Source: Cupriavidus basilensis
GTDB lineage: Bacteria > Pseudomonadota > Gammaproteobacteria > Burkholderiales > Burkholderiaceae
Assembly: GCF_008801925.2 (NCBI RefSeq)
Contig: NZ_CP062803.1
Coordinates: forward strand, 4,464,001 to 4,528,000
Direction: 5' to 3'
Length of the DNA stretch: 64,000 nucleotides
Part shown: one piece after another, positions 25,167-33,641 of the stretch
Position numbering within the stretch: position 1 is the stretch's first letter
How the letters are laid out: the number at the start of each line of letters is the position of its first letter
The notes under the pieces: model-generated
Seen by the model: only the letters and a program-made list of their open reading frames with translations
Databases searched by the model: none
Told to the model about the DNA's origin: nothing
Made by a program: the position numbers and the translations under genes

Positions 25167-26362
25167 GCGACCACCTCCGCAGGCCGCTGCGCCTCGGTGA
25201 TCGTTTTGCGCCGGTTCGCCACCAACTCGGCGGCCTTGCGCACAGGGTCGTCCTCGGTGTGAACGTAGCGCATGAACATCGCCACGGTCTTGTGCGCCGT
25301 CAGCGCCATGCCGACTTTGACAGGGATACCCGAGTTGGCAATGTCCGTGGCCGAGCGATGGCGGATGCCGTGCGTGCCCACATGGGCCGCGCCCGCCGCC
25401 TTGAGGGCGCGGCTCCAGCCGCCGTAGTACTCGCCCGTGGTCAGATGCTTGCCGGGGTGGCGCGGAGAAGGCAGCACGTAAGGGCTGCCCTCCTGCCGTG
25501 GGGCCGTCGAGAGCAGCCGGTAGGCTTCCTCGCTCATGGGCTTGGACATGCCGCCGGTCTTGCTGTCGGGCCAGACTACACGCCGGTTTTCCAGATCCAC
25601 CCAAGCCCATTCGAGCGTGACGACTTCGGAGCGGCGACCGGCGAACTCGAACTGCAGGCGGATCGCCAGCGGGATGACGTAGTTCTCCAGGCCCTCGGCC
25701 TCGATGTGCTCCAGTCGCCGAAACAGCTTGCCCATGTCCTCGTCGCTGATGAGGTGGGTGGCCTTGCCGTTGGGGTACATCGGGACGTGGCGGCAGGGAT
25801 TGGTGCCGTCCGTCCGATGGCCCCATACCTCGGCCAGATTAAACATCTTGCGCATCACGCTGAAAGCGCGGTTCGCCTCGGCCGGCTTGTGGGCCATCTT
25901 CTTCATCGCCGTGGCCACGTCCGGCCGCTTCACATCCTGCACCTTCATGCGGCCCAGCATCGGAACGATGCAGCGGTCTATGACGGCCTGATACCCCCGC
26001 TGGGTGCTGGGCTTGTTGCGCTGCTTGGAGTAGTCCTCCATGAACTTGGTGCACAGCTCCTTGACCGTGGGGGCTGCGCGGGCAGCGGCCTTGGCCGCGC
26101 TGGGGTCGCCGCCCCGGCGCACCTCGGCCAGCCATTCCTGGGCCAGCGAGCGGGCCTGCTCGACGGTCAGTTCCCCGTACAGGCCCAGAGCGGGCTTGCG
26201 CCGCTCGCCGGCGTTCGTGCGGTACTGGAGCATGAAGACCTTGCGGCCCGCTGGTGTAACCTTGCACAGGAAGCCGGGCACCAGCGTGTCCCGGAGTTCG
26301 ACGGCCTGCGCCTGGGGTAGCGCCGCATCGACTGCGGACTTGGTGAGCTTGAGTTTTGCCAC
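25163..26362 (-). CDS. int: Tyrosine-type site-specific integrase of the ICE
   Basis: A 399-residue phage-type integrase with an N-terminal DUF4102-like arm-binding domain (LTKSAVDAALPQAQAVELRD), a SAM-like core-binding domain and a C-terminal catalytic domain. The first catalytic Arg lies in FAGRRSEVVTLEW, the His-x-x-Arg in THGIRHRSA and the nucleophilic Tyr in KTVAMFMRYVHTED. It would integrate and excise the element. A GTG start at 26362 is chosen because GAGGAGTCATC precedes it; a TTG 30 bases upstream is the alternative. The gene reads away from the att site about 175 bases off. DUF1016 follows with an ATGA overlap. Confidence 0.93.
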   Translation of the reverse strand: MAKLKLTKSAVDAALPQAQAVELRDTLVPGFLCKVTPAGRKVFMLQYRTNAGERRKPALGLYGELTVEQARSLAQEWLAEVRRGGDPSAAKAAARAAPTVKELCTKFMEDYSKQRNKPSTQRGYQAVIDRCIVPMLGRMKVQDVKRPDVATAMKKMAHKPAEANRAFSVMRKMFNLAEVWGHRTDGTNPCRHVPMYPNGKATHLISDEDMGKLFRRLEHIEAEGLENYVIPLAIRLQFEFAGRRSEVVTLEWAWVDLENRRVVWPDSKTGGMSKPMSEEAYRLLSTAPRQEGSPYVLPSPRHPGKHLTTGEYYGGWSRALKAAGAAHVGTHGIRHRSATDIANSGIPVKVGMALTAHKTVAMFMRYVHTEDDPVRKAAELVANRRKTITEAQRPAEVVA

Positions 26363-26537
26363 GATGACTCCTCGGAAAGACCCGATTCCCAAGAGCCATG
26401 TAGGGGCCAGCAGAGGGGAAGCCGGGTCAGGTTTCGGAAAGCACCGGCATATGTTGAACTCGCCTAAGTTATTGATAAACCTGCTGCATCGGGTTTCGGC
26501 GTAGTCCAGCGAAGTTCGGTGCTGGAGTCATGGTGAA

Positions 26538-26545
26538 ATGAAAAA
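26538..26545 (-). other. Putative ICE attachment core (TTTTTCAT)
   Basis: The minus strand reads TTTTTCAT here, the 8-base core I recall for Tn4371-family integration sites. It lies on the chromosomal side of the integrase gene and in the T-tract of the pckG terminator. The matching copy at the other end of the element is outside the window. Confidence 0.6.
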
Positions 26546-26574
26546 AGCCCACTCCCGTTGACGGAGTGGGCTTT
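26541..26574 (-). terminator. Rho-independent terminator of pckG
   Basis: A perfect 12-base stem, AAAGCCCACTCC with GGAGTGGGCTTT (26544..26555 and 26563..26574), has a 7-base loop and is followed on the minus strand by TTTTTT. It lies 74 bases after the pckG stop. Its T-tract forms part of the att core. Confidence 0.85.
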
Positions 26575-26648
26575 AGGGGGGAGAGACGGCCGTCGTCGTG
26601 GCGCCTGGCTTTAGCCTGTTCGACGGCTTTGGCGGATGTGCCTGTTAT

Positions 26649-28505
26649 TTAGGCAGCCAGGCGCTTGGCCAGCGCGGCCTTGGCATCCACCAGGGCTTGC
26701 GGCAGGTTGTGCTTGAGTTGCGTGAACAGCTCCTCATGCAGCGCCAGCTCCTTCTGCCAGGCGGCGTGGTCGATCGAGGTGACCTGCTCGAACTGCTGCT
26801 TGGTGAAATCCAGGCCTTCCCAGTTCAGGTCCTCGAAGCTGGGCGAGGTGCCGAACACGTGGTCGGTGCCCTTGCCGCGGCCTTCGACGCGGTCGATCAT
26901 CCACGACAGCACGCGCATGTTCTCGCCAAAGCCCGGCCACACGAAGTTGCCGGCCTCATCCTTGCGGAACCAGTTGACGCAGTAGATGCCCGGCAGCTTC
27001 GCGCCGGAAGCTTCCAGCTTCTTGCCCAGCGCCAGCCAGTGGCCAAAGTAGTCGCTCATGTTGTAGCCGCAGAACGGCAGCATGGCGAACGGGTCGCGGC
27101 GCACCACGCCTTGCTGGCCAGCGGCGGCGGCGGTGGTTTCCGAGCCCATGGTGGCGGCCATGTAGACGCCTTCGGTCCAGTTGCGCGCCTCGGTCACCAG
27201 CGGCACGGTGGTGGAGCGGCGGCCGCCGAAGATGAACGCATCGATGGCGACGCCAGCCGGGTTGTCCCAGTTATCGTCGATCGACGGGCACTGCACGGCC
27301 GGGGCGGTGAAGCGGGCGTTCGGGTGGGCAGCCTTGGCGCCGGTTTCCTTGGCGATGACCGGGGTCCAGTCCTTGCCCTGCCAGTCGATCAGGTGCGCCG
27401 GGGCTTCCTTGCTCATGCCTTCCCACCACACGTCGCCGTCATCGGTCAGCGCCACGTTGGTGAAGATGACGTTTTCCTTCAGGGTAGCCATCGCGTTGAA
27501 GTTGGTCTTCTCGCTGGTGCCCGGGGCCACGCCGAAGTAGCCGGCTTCCGGGTTGATGGCGTACAGGCGGCCGTCCTGGCCCGGCTTGATCCAGGCGATG
27601 TCGTCGCCGATGGTGGTGACCTTCCAGCCTTCGAAGCCCTTGGGCGGGATCAGCATGGCGAAGTTGGTCTTGCCGCAGGCCGACGGGAACGCGGCGGCCA
27701 CGTGGTACTTCTTGCCTTCCGGCGAGGTCACGCCCAGGATCAGCATGTGCTCGGCCAGCCAGCCCTCGTCGCGGCCCATGGTGGAAGCAATGCGCAGCGC
27801 GAAGCACTTCTTGCCCAGCAGGGCGTTGCCGCCGTAGCCCGAGCCATACGACCAGATTTCGCGCGTTTCCGGGAAATGGACGATGTACTTGGTCGGGTTG
27901 CACGGCCACGCCACGTCTTTCTCGCCGGCAGCTAGCGGCTTGCCCACGGTGTGCACGCACGGCACGAACTCGCCATCGGTGCCCAGCACGTCGAACACGG
28001 CGCGGCCCATGCGGGTCATGATGCGCATATTGACGGCAACGTACGGCGAGTCCGACAGTTCCACGCCGATGTGGGCGATCGGCGAGCCCAGCGGGCCCAT
28101 CGAGAACGGCACCACGTACAGCGTGCGGCCGCGCATGCAGCCGTCGAACAGGCCGGACAGCGTCTGGCGCATTTCAGCTGGGGCGGTCCAGTTGTTGGTG
28201 GCGCCGGCATCTTCCTTCTTCTGCGAGCAGATGAAGGTGCGGTCTTCCACACGCGCCACGTCGGACGGATCGGACAGCGCCAGGAACGAGTTCTTGCGCT
28301 TGGCCGGGTTCAGGCGCTTCATGGTGCCGGCGGCGACCATCTGCTCGCACAGGCGGTCGTACTCTTCCTGCGAGCCGTCGCACCAGTAGATATTGTCGGG
28401 TTTGGCGAGGGCCGCGAACTCGGCCACCCAGGCGACCAGCTTCTGGTGCTTGACCCAGGCCGGTACGTTGAGTGCGGGCGTGCCCTGCATGGTGGGGTGG
28501 TTCAT
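26649..28505 (-). CDS. pckG: Phosphoenolpyruvate carboxykinase (GTP)
   Basis: A 618-residue GTP-dependent PEP carboxykinase, the usual length. It converts oxaloacetate and GTP to PEP, GDP and CO2 in the cytoplasm, the entry to gluconeogenesis from organic acids. The kinase P-loop with the catalytic Cys is in [13 protein letters not shown], the metal-binding DDIAW follows, and [13 protein letters not shown] marks the substrate loop. The start at 28505 has TTTGGAG in front. As the first clearly chromosomal gene next to the ICE end, it carries the insertion in its terminator but is intact. Confidence 0.97.
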   Translation of the reverse strand: MNHPTMQGTPALNVPAWVKHQKLVAWVAEFAALAKPDNIYWCDGSQEEYDRLCEQMVAAGTMKRLNPAKRKNSFLALSDPSDVARVEDRTFICSQKKEDAGATNNWTAPAEMRQTLSGLFDGCMRGRTLYVVPFSMGPLGSPIAHIGVELSDSPYVAVNMRIMTRMGRAVFDVLGTDGEFVPCVHTVGKPLAAGEKDVAWPCNPTKYIVHFPETREIWSYGSGYGGNALLGKKCFALRIASTMGRDEGWLAEHMLILGVTSPEGKKYHVAAAFPSACGKTNFAMLIPPKGFEGWKVTTIGDDIAWIKPGQDGRLYAINPEAGYFGVAPGTSEKTNFNAMATLKENVIFTNVALTDDGDVWWEGMSKEAPAHLIDWQGKDWTPVIAKETGAKAAHPNARFTAPAVQCPSIDDNWDNPAGVAIDAFIFGGRRSTTVPLVTEARNWTEGVYMAATMGSETTAAAAGQQGVVRRDPFAMLPFCGYNMSDYFGHWLALGKKLEASGAKLPGIYCVNWFRKDEAGNFVWPGFGENMRVLSWMIDRVEGRGKGTDHVFGTSPSFEDLNWEGLDFTKQQFEQVTSIDHAAWQKELALHEELFTQLKHNLPQALVDAKAALAKRLAA

Positions 28506-29073
28506 ACTGCTACTCCAAAGCGTAAAGGAAATCTTGCAAAGCCTGGCCGGTTGCCGCGGTCGGGAGACGGCTGGCAGCGCCCCATGACCTGGGCAGACCG
28601 CGGCAATTCGCCGTGGGTTCCGCACCGGGCCGCGTAGGGCGGCTCTGACCAGGATCGTCACATCCCGTTACAACTGCGCAGCGACCGGAACTGCGCAAAA
28701 GGTCGCGACAGGCCCCGCGGCTGCGCTACAGTGGCGCTTCGCCTGTGGCAGGGCCGCGCAGGCTTTGTCCGGCACGGCCCGGGTGTCGGGAGCAAGGCTC
28801 GACCGACAATCTGGGGCGGCACCGAAACCGGCAAGGATACCACCGCCGCGCGCCGCTGTTTTTTGCTCCGCAGCAATGTTTGTGCGCGATTCCGGGCCAT
28901 GCCGTATTGTCTCGTTTGCCTGTGCGCCGGCTCACTTTCGCGTCGCGCGGGATTGTTCCCGCCACGTTGCGCACTCGGTGCGGTGTCGGGCGGCAGATGC
29001 TAAAACTATAACTTTGATGGGTGCGCCGCAATGTGGGTGTGCGCACCTTGCGATAGCCAAAATAGAGTCTCCG
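28506..29073. other. Divergent promoter region between pckG and a dehydrogenase
   Basis: This 568-base stretch has no credible gene. It must hold the promoters of leftward pckG and the rightward dehydrogenase. An AT-richer patch, CTAAAACTATAACTTTG at about 29000..29016, is the best -10 candidate for the dehydrogenase. I see no clear operator. Confidence 0.4.
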
Positions 29074-30087
29074 ATGAAGATTGCCGTACTCGACGATTAT
29101 CAGGATGCCGTTCGCAAGCTGTCGTGCTTCAGCCTGCTCGATGGTCACGACGTCAAGGTGTTCAACAACACTGTCAAGGGCGTTGGCCAGCTGGCGGCAC
29201 GCCTGTCCGATGTGGAAGCCGTAGTGCTTATCCGCGAACGGTCGCGCATCACCCGGCAACTGCTGGAAAAACTCCCCAAACTCAAGATCATCAGCCAGAC
29301 CGGGCGCGTTGGCGGCCATGTGGACGTCGAGGCTTGTACGGAGCGCGGCGTGGTGGTGCTGGAAGGCGCGGGCTCGCCCGTGGCCCCGGCCGAGCTCACC
29401 TGGGCCCTGATCATGGCGGCCCAGCGCCGCATTCCCCAGTACGTGGCCAGCCTCAAGCATGGCGCGTGGCAGCAGTCCGGGCTCAAGTCCACCACCATGC
29501 CGCCCAACTTCGGCCTGGGCCAGGTGCTGCGCGGGCAGACGCTCGGGATCTGGGGCTACGGCAAGATCGGCAAGCTGCTGGCGGGCTACGGCCGCGCCTT
29601 CGGCATGCATGTGCTGGTATGGGGACGCGAGAACTCGCAAAAAGCCGCGCGCGAGGACGGCCTGGCCGTGGCCGAGTCGCAGGAGCAATTGTTTACCGAC
29701 AGCGATGTGCTGTCGTTGCACCTGCGCCTGAATGACGAGACCCGCGGGCTGGTCAAGCTGGCCGACTTCTCCCGCATGAAGCCCACCGCGCTGTTCGTCA
29801 ACACCAGCCGCGCCGAGCTGGTCGAGGAAAACGCCCTGCTGGCCGCGCTCAACCGCGGCCGCCCCGGCATGGCGGCGGTCGATGTGTTCGAGTCCGAGCC
29901 CATCCTGCAGGGCCACGCCCTGCTTCGCATGGAAAACTGCATCTGCACGCCGCACCTGGGCTATGTCGAACGCGAAAGCTATGAGATGTACTTCCGCATC
30001 GCCTTCCAGAACATCCTCGATGTGCTGAGCGGCAAGCATGACAGCATCGCCAATCCCAAGGCGCTGACCCCGGCGCTGTCACGCTAA
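29074..30087 (+). CDS. D-2-hydroxyacid dehydrogenase family protein
   Basis: A 337-residue NAD-dependent dehydrogenase of the D-2-hydroxyacid/phosphoglycerate type. The NAD-binding motif is in GIWGYGKIGKLLAGYG in the middle. The catalytic Arg is in VNTSRAELV, a Glu lies near VFESEP, and the catalytic His is in CTPHLGYVE. It would interconvert a 2-hydroxy and a 2-keto acid; the exact substrate is open. The ATG at 29074 is where the conserved fold begins (MKIAVLDDYQDAV). The next gene on the same strand is an MFS exporter. Confidence 0.9.
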   Translation: MKIAVLDDYQDAVRKLSCFSLLDGHDVKVFNNTVKGVGQLAARLSDVEAVVLIRERSRITRQLLEKLPKLKIISQTGRVGGHVDVEACTERGVVVLEGAGSPVAPAELTWALIMAAQRRIPQYVASLKHGAWQQSGLKSTTMPPNFGLGQVLRGQTLGIWGYGKIGKLLAGYGRAFGMHVLVWGRENSQKAAREDGLAVAESQEQLFTDSDVLSLHLRLNDETRGLVKLADFSRMKPTALFVNTSRAELVEENALLAALNRGRPGMAAVDVFESEPILQGHALLRMENCICTPHLGYVERESYEMYFRIAFQNILDVLSGKHDSIANPKALTPALSR

Positions 30088-30237
30088 GCGCCAGCCCGCA
30101 GGCGCCCAAGCCGGCATCCTCGCCGGCGAGTGCGCTACGCTCAACGCGAACCGGGCAAAACCGCTACACTCGGACTTCCCGCGCGGCCTCTGGCCGCGTT
30201 TTCCGTCCTCCGCACCTCCATTCCCCGCCCTGTCGCC

Positions 30238-31413
30238 ATGGATCCCAGGCTCGTGATGCTGTGCCTTGGCAATTTTGTCATCGGCACCGGCGCGATGATC
30301 GTCACCGGCATGCTCAATGACATTGCCGGCGATTTCCAGCTTGGAGCCGGCACCGCAGGCCAGTTGATCTCCGTGTTTGCGCTGGCGACCTGCGTCGGCG
30401 CGCCCTTGTTCGCCACGCTCGGCTCGCGCATCGACCGCCGGCTGCTGCTGGCGGGCTCATTGCTGGTCTATGCAGCGATGCACCTGGCCGCGGCCTTTGC
30501 GCCGAGCTTTGCCAGCCTGATGGCGATCCGCTTCCTGACTGCCATCGGCGCGGCCATCTTCACCCCGCAGGCTGCCGCCACCCTGCCGTTGCTGGTCAAC
30601 GCGCAGACGCGCGGGCGCGCCATCAGCTTTGTCTTCCTGGGCTGGAGCGTGGCCAGCGTGGTGGGCGTGCCGATGGGGACGTGGATCGCCAGCACGCTGG
30701 GCTGGCGCTTCAGCATGGGGCTGGTGGGCTTGCTGGCGCTGGGCGCGTCGGTGGGCGTGTGGCGGGCCTTGCCTGCGCGCCTGTATGTGGAACCGGTGGG
30801 CCGGGCGGCCTGGGGCGCGGTGCTTCGGCACACGCCGATGGTGCTGGTGGTGGCCACCACCATGATCCAGTCGGCCGGGATGTTCACGCTGTTTACTTAT
30901 ATCGCCCCGCTGCTGCGCGACGTGCATGGCATCAGCGGCGGCACGCTCAGCCTGATGTTCCTGGCTTACGGCGCCTGCGGCGTCAGCGGCAATGTGCTGG
31001 CGGCGTCGCGCATGGACCGGGCCACGCCCGCGCGCATCGTTCAGGCCGCCATGCTGACCTCGCTGGCGGCCATGCTGCTGTGGCCGCTGGCGACACTGGG
31101 GCCGGTGGCGCTGGTGCTGATCTTCATGCTGTGGGGTGTCGGCGGCTTTGCCACCAACAGCGCGCAGCAGGCGCGGCTGGTTGCGCTGGCGCCGGAGCGC
31201 GCGGCGGTATCGATCTCGCTCAACTCGTCTTCCATCTACCTCGGCCAGGCCCTGGGCGCGATGGGCGGTGCGGCGATCTACGCGACCGCCGGCCCCGACT
31301 CCCTGCACTGGGGGGCGGCAGCGCTGATGCTCTTGGCACTGGTGGTGTCGCAGCGGGCGCGGGTGCTGGGGCAGCGCTGGTGCCTGCGCGAGACGGCACG
31401 GCAGCAGGCCTGA
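30238..31413 (+). CDS. MFS transporter (DHA1-like exporter)
   Basis: A 391-residue major facilitator protein with about 12 membrane segments. The family pattern is visible in ATLGSRIDRRLLLAGSLLVY (loop 2-3 motif with basic residues) and GAAIFTPQAAATLPLLV. It resembles AraJ/drug-efflux proteins of the DHA1 group, so export of a small molecule is likely, but the substrate is unknown. The ATG at 30238 is chosen because the membrane part begins just after it; the upstream 36 residues are low-quality. It stands alone between the dehydrogenase and the MOSC gene. Confidence 0.88.
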   Translation: MDPRLVMLCLGNFVIGTGAMIVTGMLNDIAGDFQLGAGTAGQLISVFALATCVGAPLFATLGSRIDRRLLLAGSLLVYAAMHLAAAFAPSFASLMAIRFLTAIGAAIFTPQAAATLPLLVNAQTRGRAISFVFLGWSVASVVGVPMGTWIASTLGWRFSMGLVGLLALGASVGVWRALPARLYVEPVGRAAWGAVLRHTPMVLVVATTMIQSAGMFTLFTYIAPLLRDVHGISGGTLSLMFLAYGACGVSGNVLAASRMDRATPARIVQAAMLTSLAAMLLWPLATLGPVALVLIFMLWGVGGFATNSAQQARLVALAPERAAVSISLNSSSIYLGQALGAMGGAAIYATAGPDSLHWGAAALMLLALVVSQRARVLGQRWCLRETARQQA

Positions 31414-31550
31414 GCCAGCCGACTCACAACCCGCTGGACAAAGCAGACAAAGCCGCCAGCCGTGCGGCGCCGCACACGCGGCAGCCGCTTGATACCGCTG
31501 TTTGGAAAATCCCGGCGCTAAGATAAAGAACACAGGATCAAGGAGACGGC

Positions 31551-32180
31551 ATGAGCACATCCAACGGCATGCGCCTCATCGCCATCAGCGTTGGCAAGGC
31601 GGTCCCGCTCTTCGTGGCGGCGGTGGGCACCGAGGCGGTGGTGATGTCCGGCATCCGCAAGCATCCGCTCAGCACCTTGCTGCACCCGCTGTCGGTGGCG
31701 GTGCGCCCGCTGGGGCTGGCAGGCGACGAGCAGGCTGACCTGAGCGTGCATGGTGGCCTGGACAAGGCGGTCTACGCCTACCCGGCCGAACACTACGACT
31801 GGTGGAACGCGCGCCGCCGGGAAGCACGGCTGCCTGAAGCCGAGAAGCCGCTCGTGCCGGGTGCCATGGGCGAAAACCTGACCCTGGAGGGCGTGCTCGA
31901 GACCGATCTGTGGGTGGGGGATCTGCTGCGCATTGGCAACGTCGTGCTCCGGGTGGAGTCGCCGCGCCAGCCCTGCTACAAGTTCAACGCCGTGATGGGC
32001 TACCGCCATGCGATCAAGCATATGGTGCAAAGCGGGTATTCCGGCTTTTACCTGAGCGTGGCCACCCCGGGCGATCTCCAGGCCGGCGCCGCGGTGGTCA
32101 TCGAGCCAGGACCGCGCGACGTGGCGATAGAAAGCATCAACACCCGGCAACGCAATGGCCGCCAGGCCCCGCTTTTCTGA
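31551..32180 (+). CDS. MOSC domain-containing protein (YiiM-like)
   Basis: A 209-residue MOSC-domain protein. The MOSC domain covers nearly the whole chain: GLAGDEQADLSVHGGLDKAV, GAMGENLTLEG and the conserved cysteine in SPRQPCYKF. Relatives such as YiiM act on N-hydroxylated bases or bind molybdopterin-type cofactor and sulphur. It is a single gene with AAGGAGACGGC before the ATG. Confidence 0.88.
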   Translation: MSTSNGMRLIAISVGKAVPLFVAAVGTEAVVMSGIRKHPLSTLLHPLSVAVRPLGLAGDEQADLSVHGGLDKAVYAYPAEHYDWWNARRREARLPEAEKPLVPGAMGENLTLEGVLETDLWVGDLLRIGNVVLRVESPRQPCYKFNAVMGYRHAIKHMVQSGYSGFYLSVATPGDLQAGAAVVIEPGPRDVAIESINTRQRNGRQAPLF

Positions 32181-32378
32181 TAATGTTTGGCTCGCGATAC
32201 AAGCAGGCATCCTTCCGCGCTGTAATAGTTTGTAATGGCGCGGATTGCATGGGTACTGGCCTTCAACGCCCCTGATCCTGTACTACTAGCGGTTTTCCGC
32301 GGCGCGGCACCGGCTTCCCAGAAGGCCGGGCCACGGGGGAGCGGGCGCATTTTGCGCGCACTGTCAGAGAGTCCTCAC

Positions 32379-33623
32379 ATGAAAACGAACGGGATCGACC
32401 AGGCCAAGGGCTTCGTCGACGCTAAGTGGAGTTCTTCCACGGGTACCGGCAAGGGCATGTCGCCCTGGTTGCTCGGCGCGGTCTTGATCGCGCTGGCTGC
32501 TGGCGGATGGTTCGGCTGGCGTGCCTGGACGGCGCCCAAGCCGGCGGCCAAGGCGCCGCCCGTGGTGGTGGTGACGACCGCCGTGGTGCAGCAGGGCGAC
32601 GTGCCGCTGCGGGTGACGGCCAACGGCACGGTGAGTGCGCTCGCCACGGTGGAGATCCGCCCGCAAGTGTCCAGCACCGTGCGCACCGTGCATATCAAGG
32701 AGGGCCAGACCGTCAAGCCGGGCGACCTGCTCTTCACGCTCGACACCCGCATGGACGAGGCCAACCTCGCCAAGGCCCAGGCCCAGCTGATGCGCGACCA
32801 GGCCGACCTGCACGATGCTCGCCGCACCTTGGCGCGCAGCAATGAGCTGCTGGAGCGAAACTTCATCTCCAAGAGCGCGGTGGATACGGCCCAGGCCAAG
32901 GTCGACGGCTTTGAGGCCACCCTGCGCGCCGACCAGGCCGCCATCGAGGCCAGCCGCGTGGCGGTCAGCTATGGCGCCATCCGCGCCACCATCGGCGGGC
33001 GCACCGGCGTGATCAACATGTTCCCCGGCTCGCTGGTGACGCCCAACAGCGCCCTGCCGATGGTCACCATCGCCCAGGTGCAGCCGATTGCCGTCACCTT
33101 CACCCTGCCCGAGCGCCAGCTCGCCGCGCTGCGCGAGGCCCTGCACGCCGGCCCTGTTGCCGTGACCGCGCTGCCCAACGACGGCAGCAAGACCCCCGTG
33201 ACCGGCAAGATCAGCTTTGTGGATAACACGGTGGACCCGCAGTACGGCAGCATCCGCGTCAAGGCGCAGTTCGACAACGACGAGCAGCGCCTGTGGCCGG
33301 GGACGTATGCCAACGTGGACGCCGTGGTGCAGACCTTGAAGAACGCGCTGTCGGTGCCGCCGCAGGCGGTGGTGACGGGGCCGGAAGGCCGCTTTGTCTA
33401 TGCGGTGCAGGCGGACAACCGCGTCAAGCCGATGCCGGTGAAGGTGCAGGTCTCCACTGCCAGCGCCGCCGTGATCGAGGGCGTGCCGCCCGGCACGCGC
33501 GTGGTGGTGGAAGGCGCGCAGAACCTGCGCGCCGGCAGCATGGTGCGGGAAGCGACGCCCGCGGCCAAGGCCGGCGCGGCAAGCGCTGCCGCCGCCGATG
33601 CGAACGCCAATGCCAAGCACTGA
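32379..33623 (+). CDS. RND efflux periplasmic adaptor (MdtA-like)
   Basis: A 414-residue membrane-fusion protein. A single N-terminal membrane anchor (about residues 28 to 50) is followed by the barrel-sandwich hybrid (VEIRPQVSSTVRTVHIKEGQ), an alpha-hairpin (AQAQLMRDQADLHDARRTLA) and the beta-barrel and proximal parts. An Ala-rich tail ends the chain. It joins the inner-membrane pump encoded 18 bases downstream to an outer-membrane channel, which this locus does not encode. The start at 32379 avoids a low-quality upstream extension. Confidence 0.9.
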   Translation: MKTNGIDQAKGFVDAKWSSSTGTGKGMSPWLLGAVLIALAAGGWFGWRAWTAPKPAAKAPPVVVVTTAVVQQGDVPLRVTANGTVSALATVEIRPQVSSTVRTVHIKEGQTVKPGDLLFTLDTRMDEANLAKAQAQLMRDQADLHDARRTLARSNELLERNFISKSAVDTAQAKVDGFEATLRADQAAIEASRVAVSYGAIRATIGGRTGVINMFPGSLVTPNSALPMVTIAQVQPIAVTFTLPERQLAALREALHAGPVAVTALPNDGSKTPVTGKISFVDNTVDPQYGSIRVKAQFDNDEQRLWPGTYANVDAVVQTLKNALSVPPQAVVTGPEGRFVYAVQADNRVKPMPVKVQVSTASAAVIEGVPPGTRVVVEGAQNLRAGSMVREATPAAKAGAASAAAADANANAKH

Positions 33624-33641
33624 GCCCAGGGCACTGACACC

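Larger units (their letters stand above)
1..26545. mobile_element. Tn4371-family-like ICE, integrase-proximal part (other end outside window)
   Basis: Gene content and order fit a Tn4371-type integrative and conjugative element: tyrosine integrase at one end, then DUF932, ParB, DUF736, DUF2958, DUF2285, AlpA-like, RepA, ParA, TraF and a DUF3363-type relaxase. The integrase-side end is placed at a putative att core at 26538..26545 next to pckG. TraG and the Trb mating-pair proteins are absent from the window; in this family they lie beyond a cargo region, so positions 1..3969 are inferred to be cargo rather than chromosome. The opposite att site is not visible. Several backbone genes are frameshifted, so mobility is doubtful. 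Confidence 0.75.
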
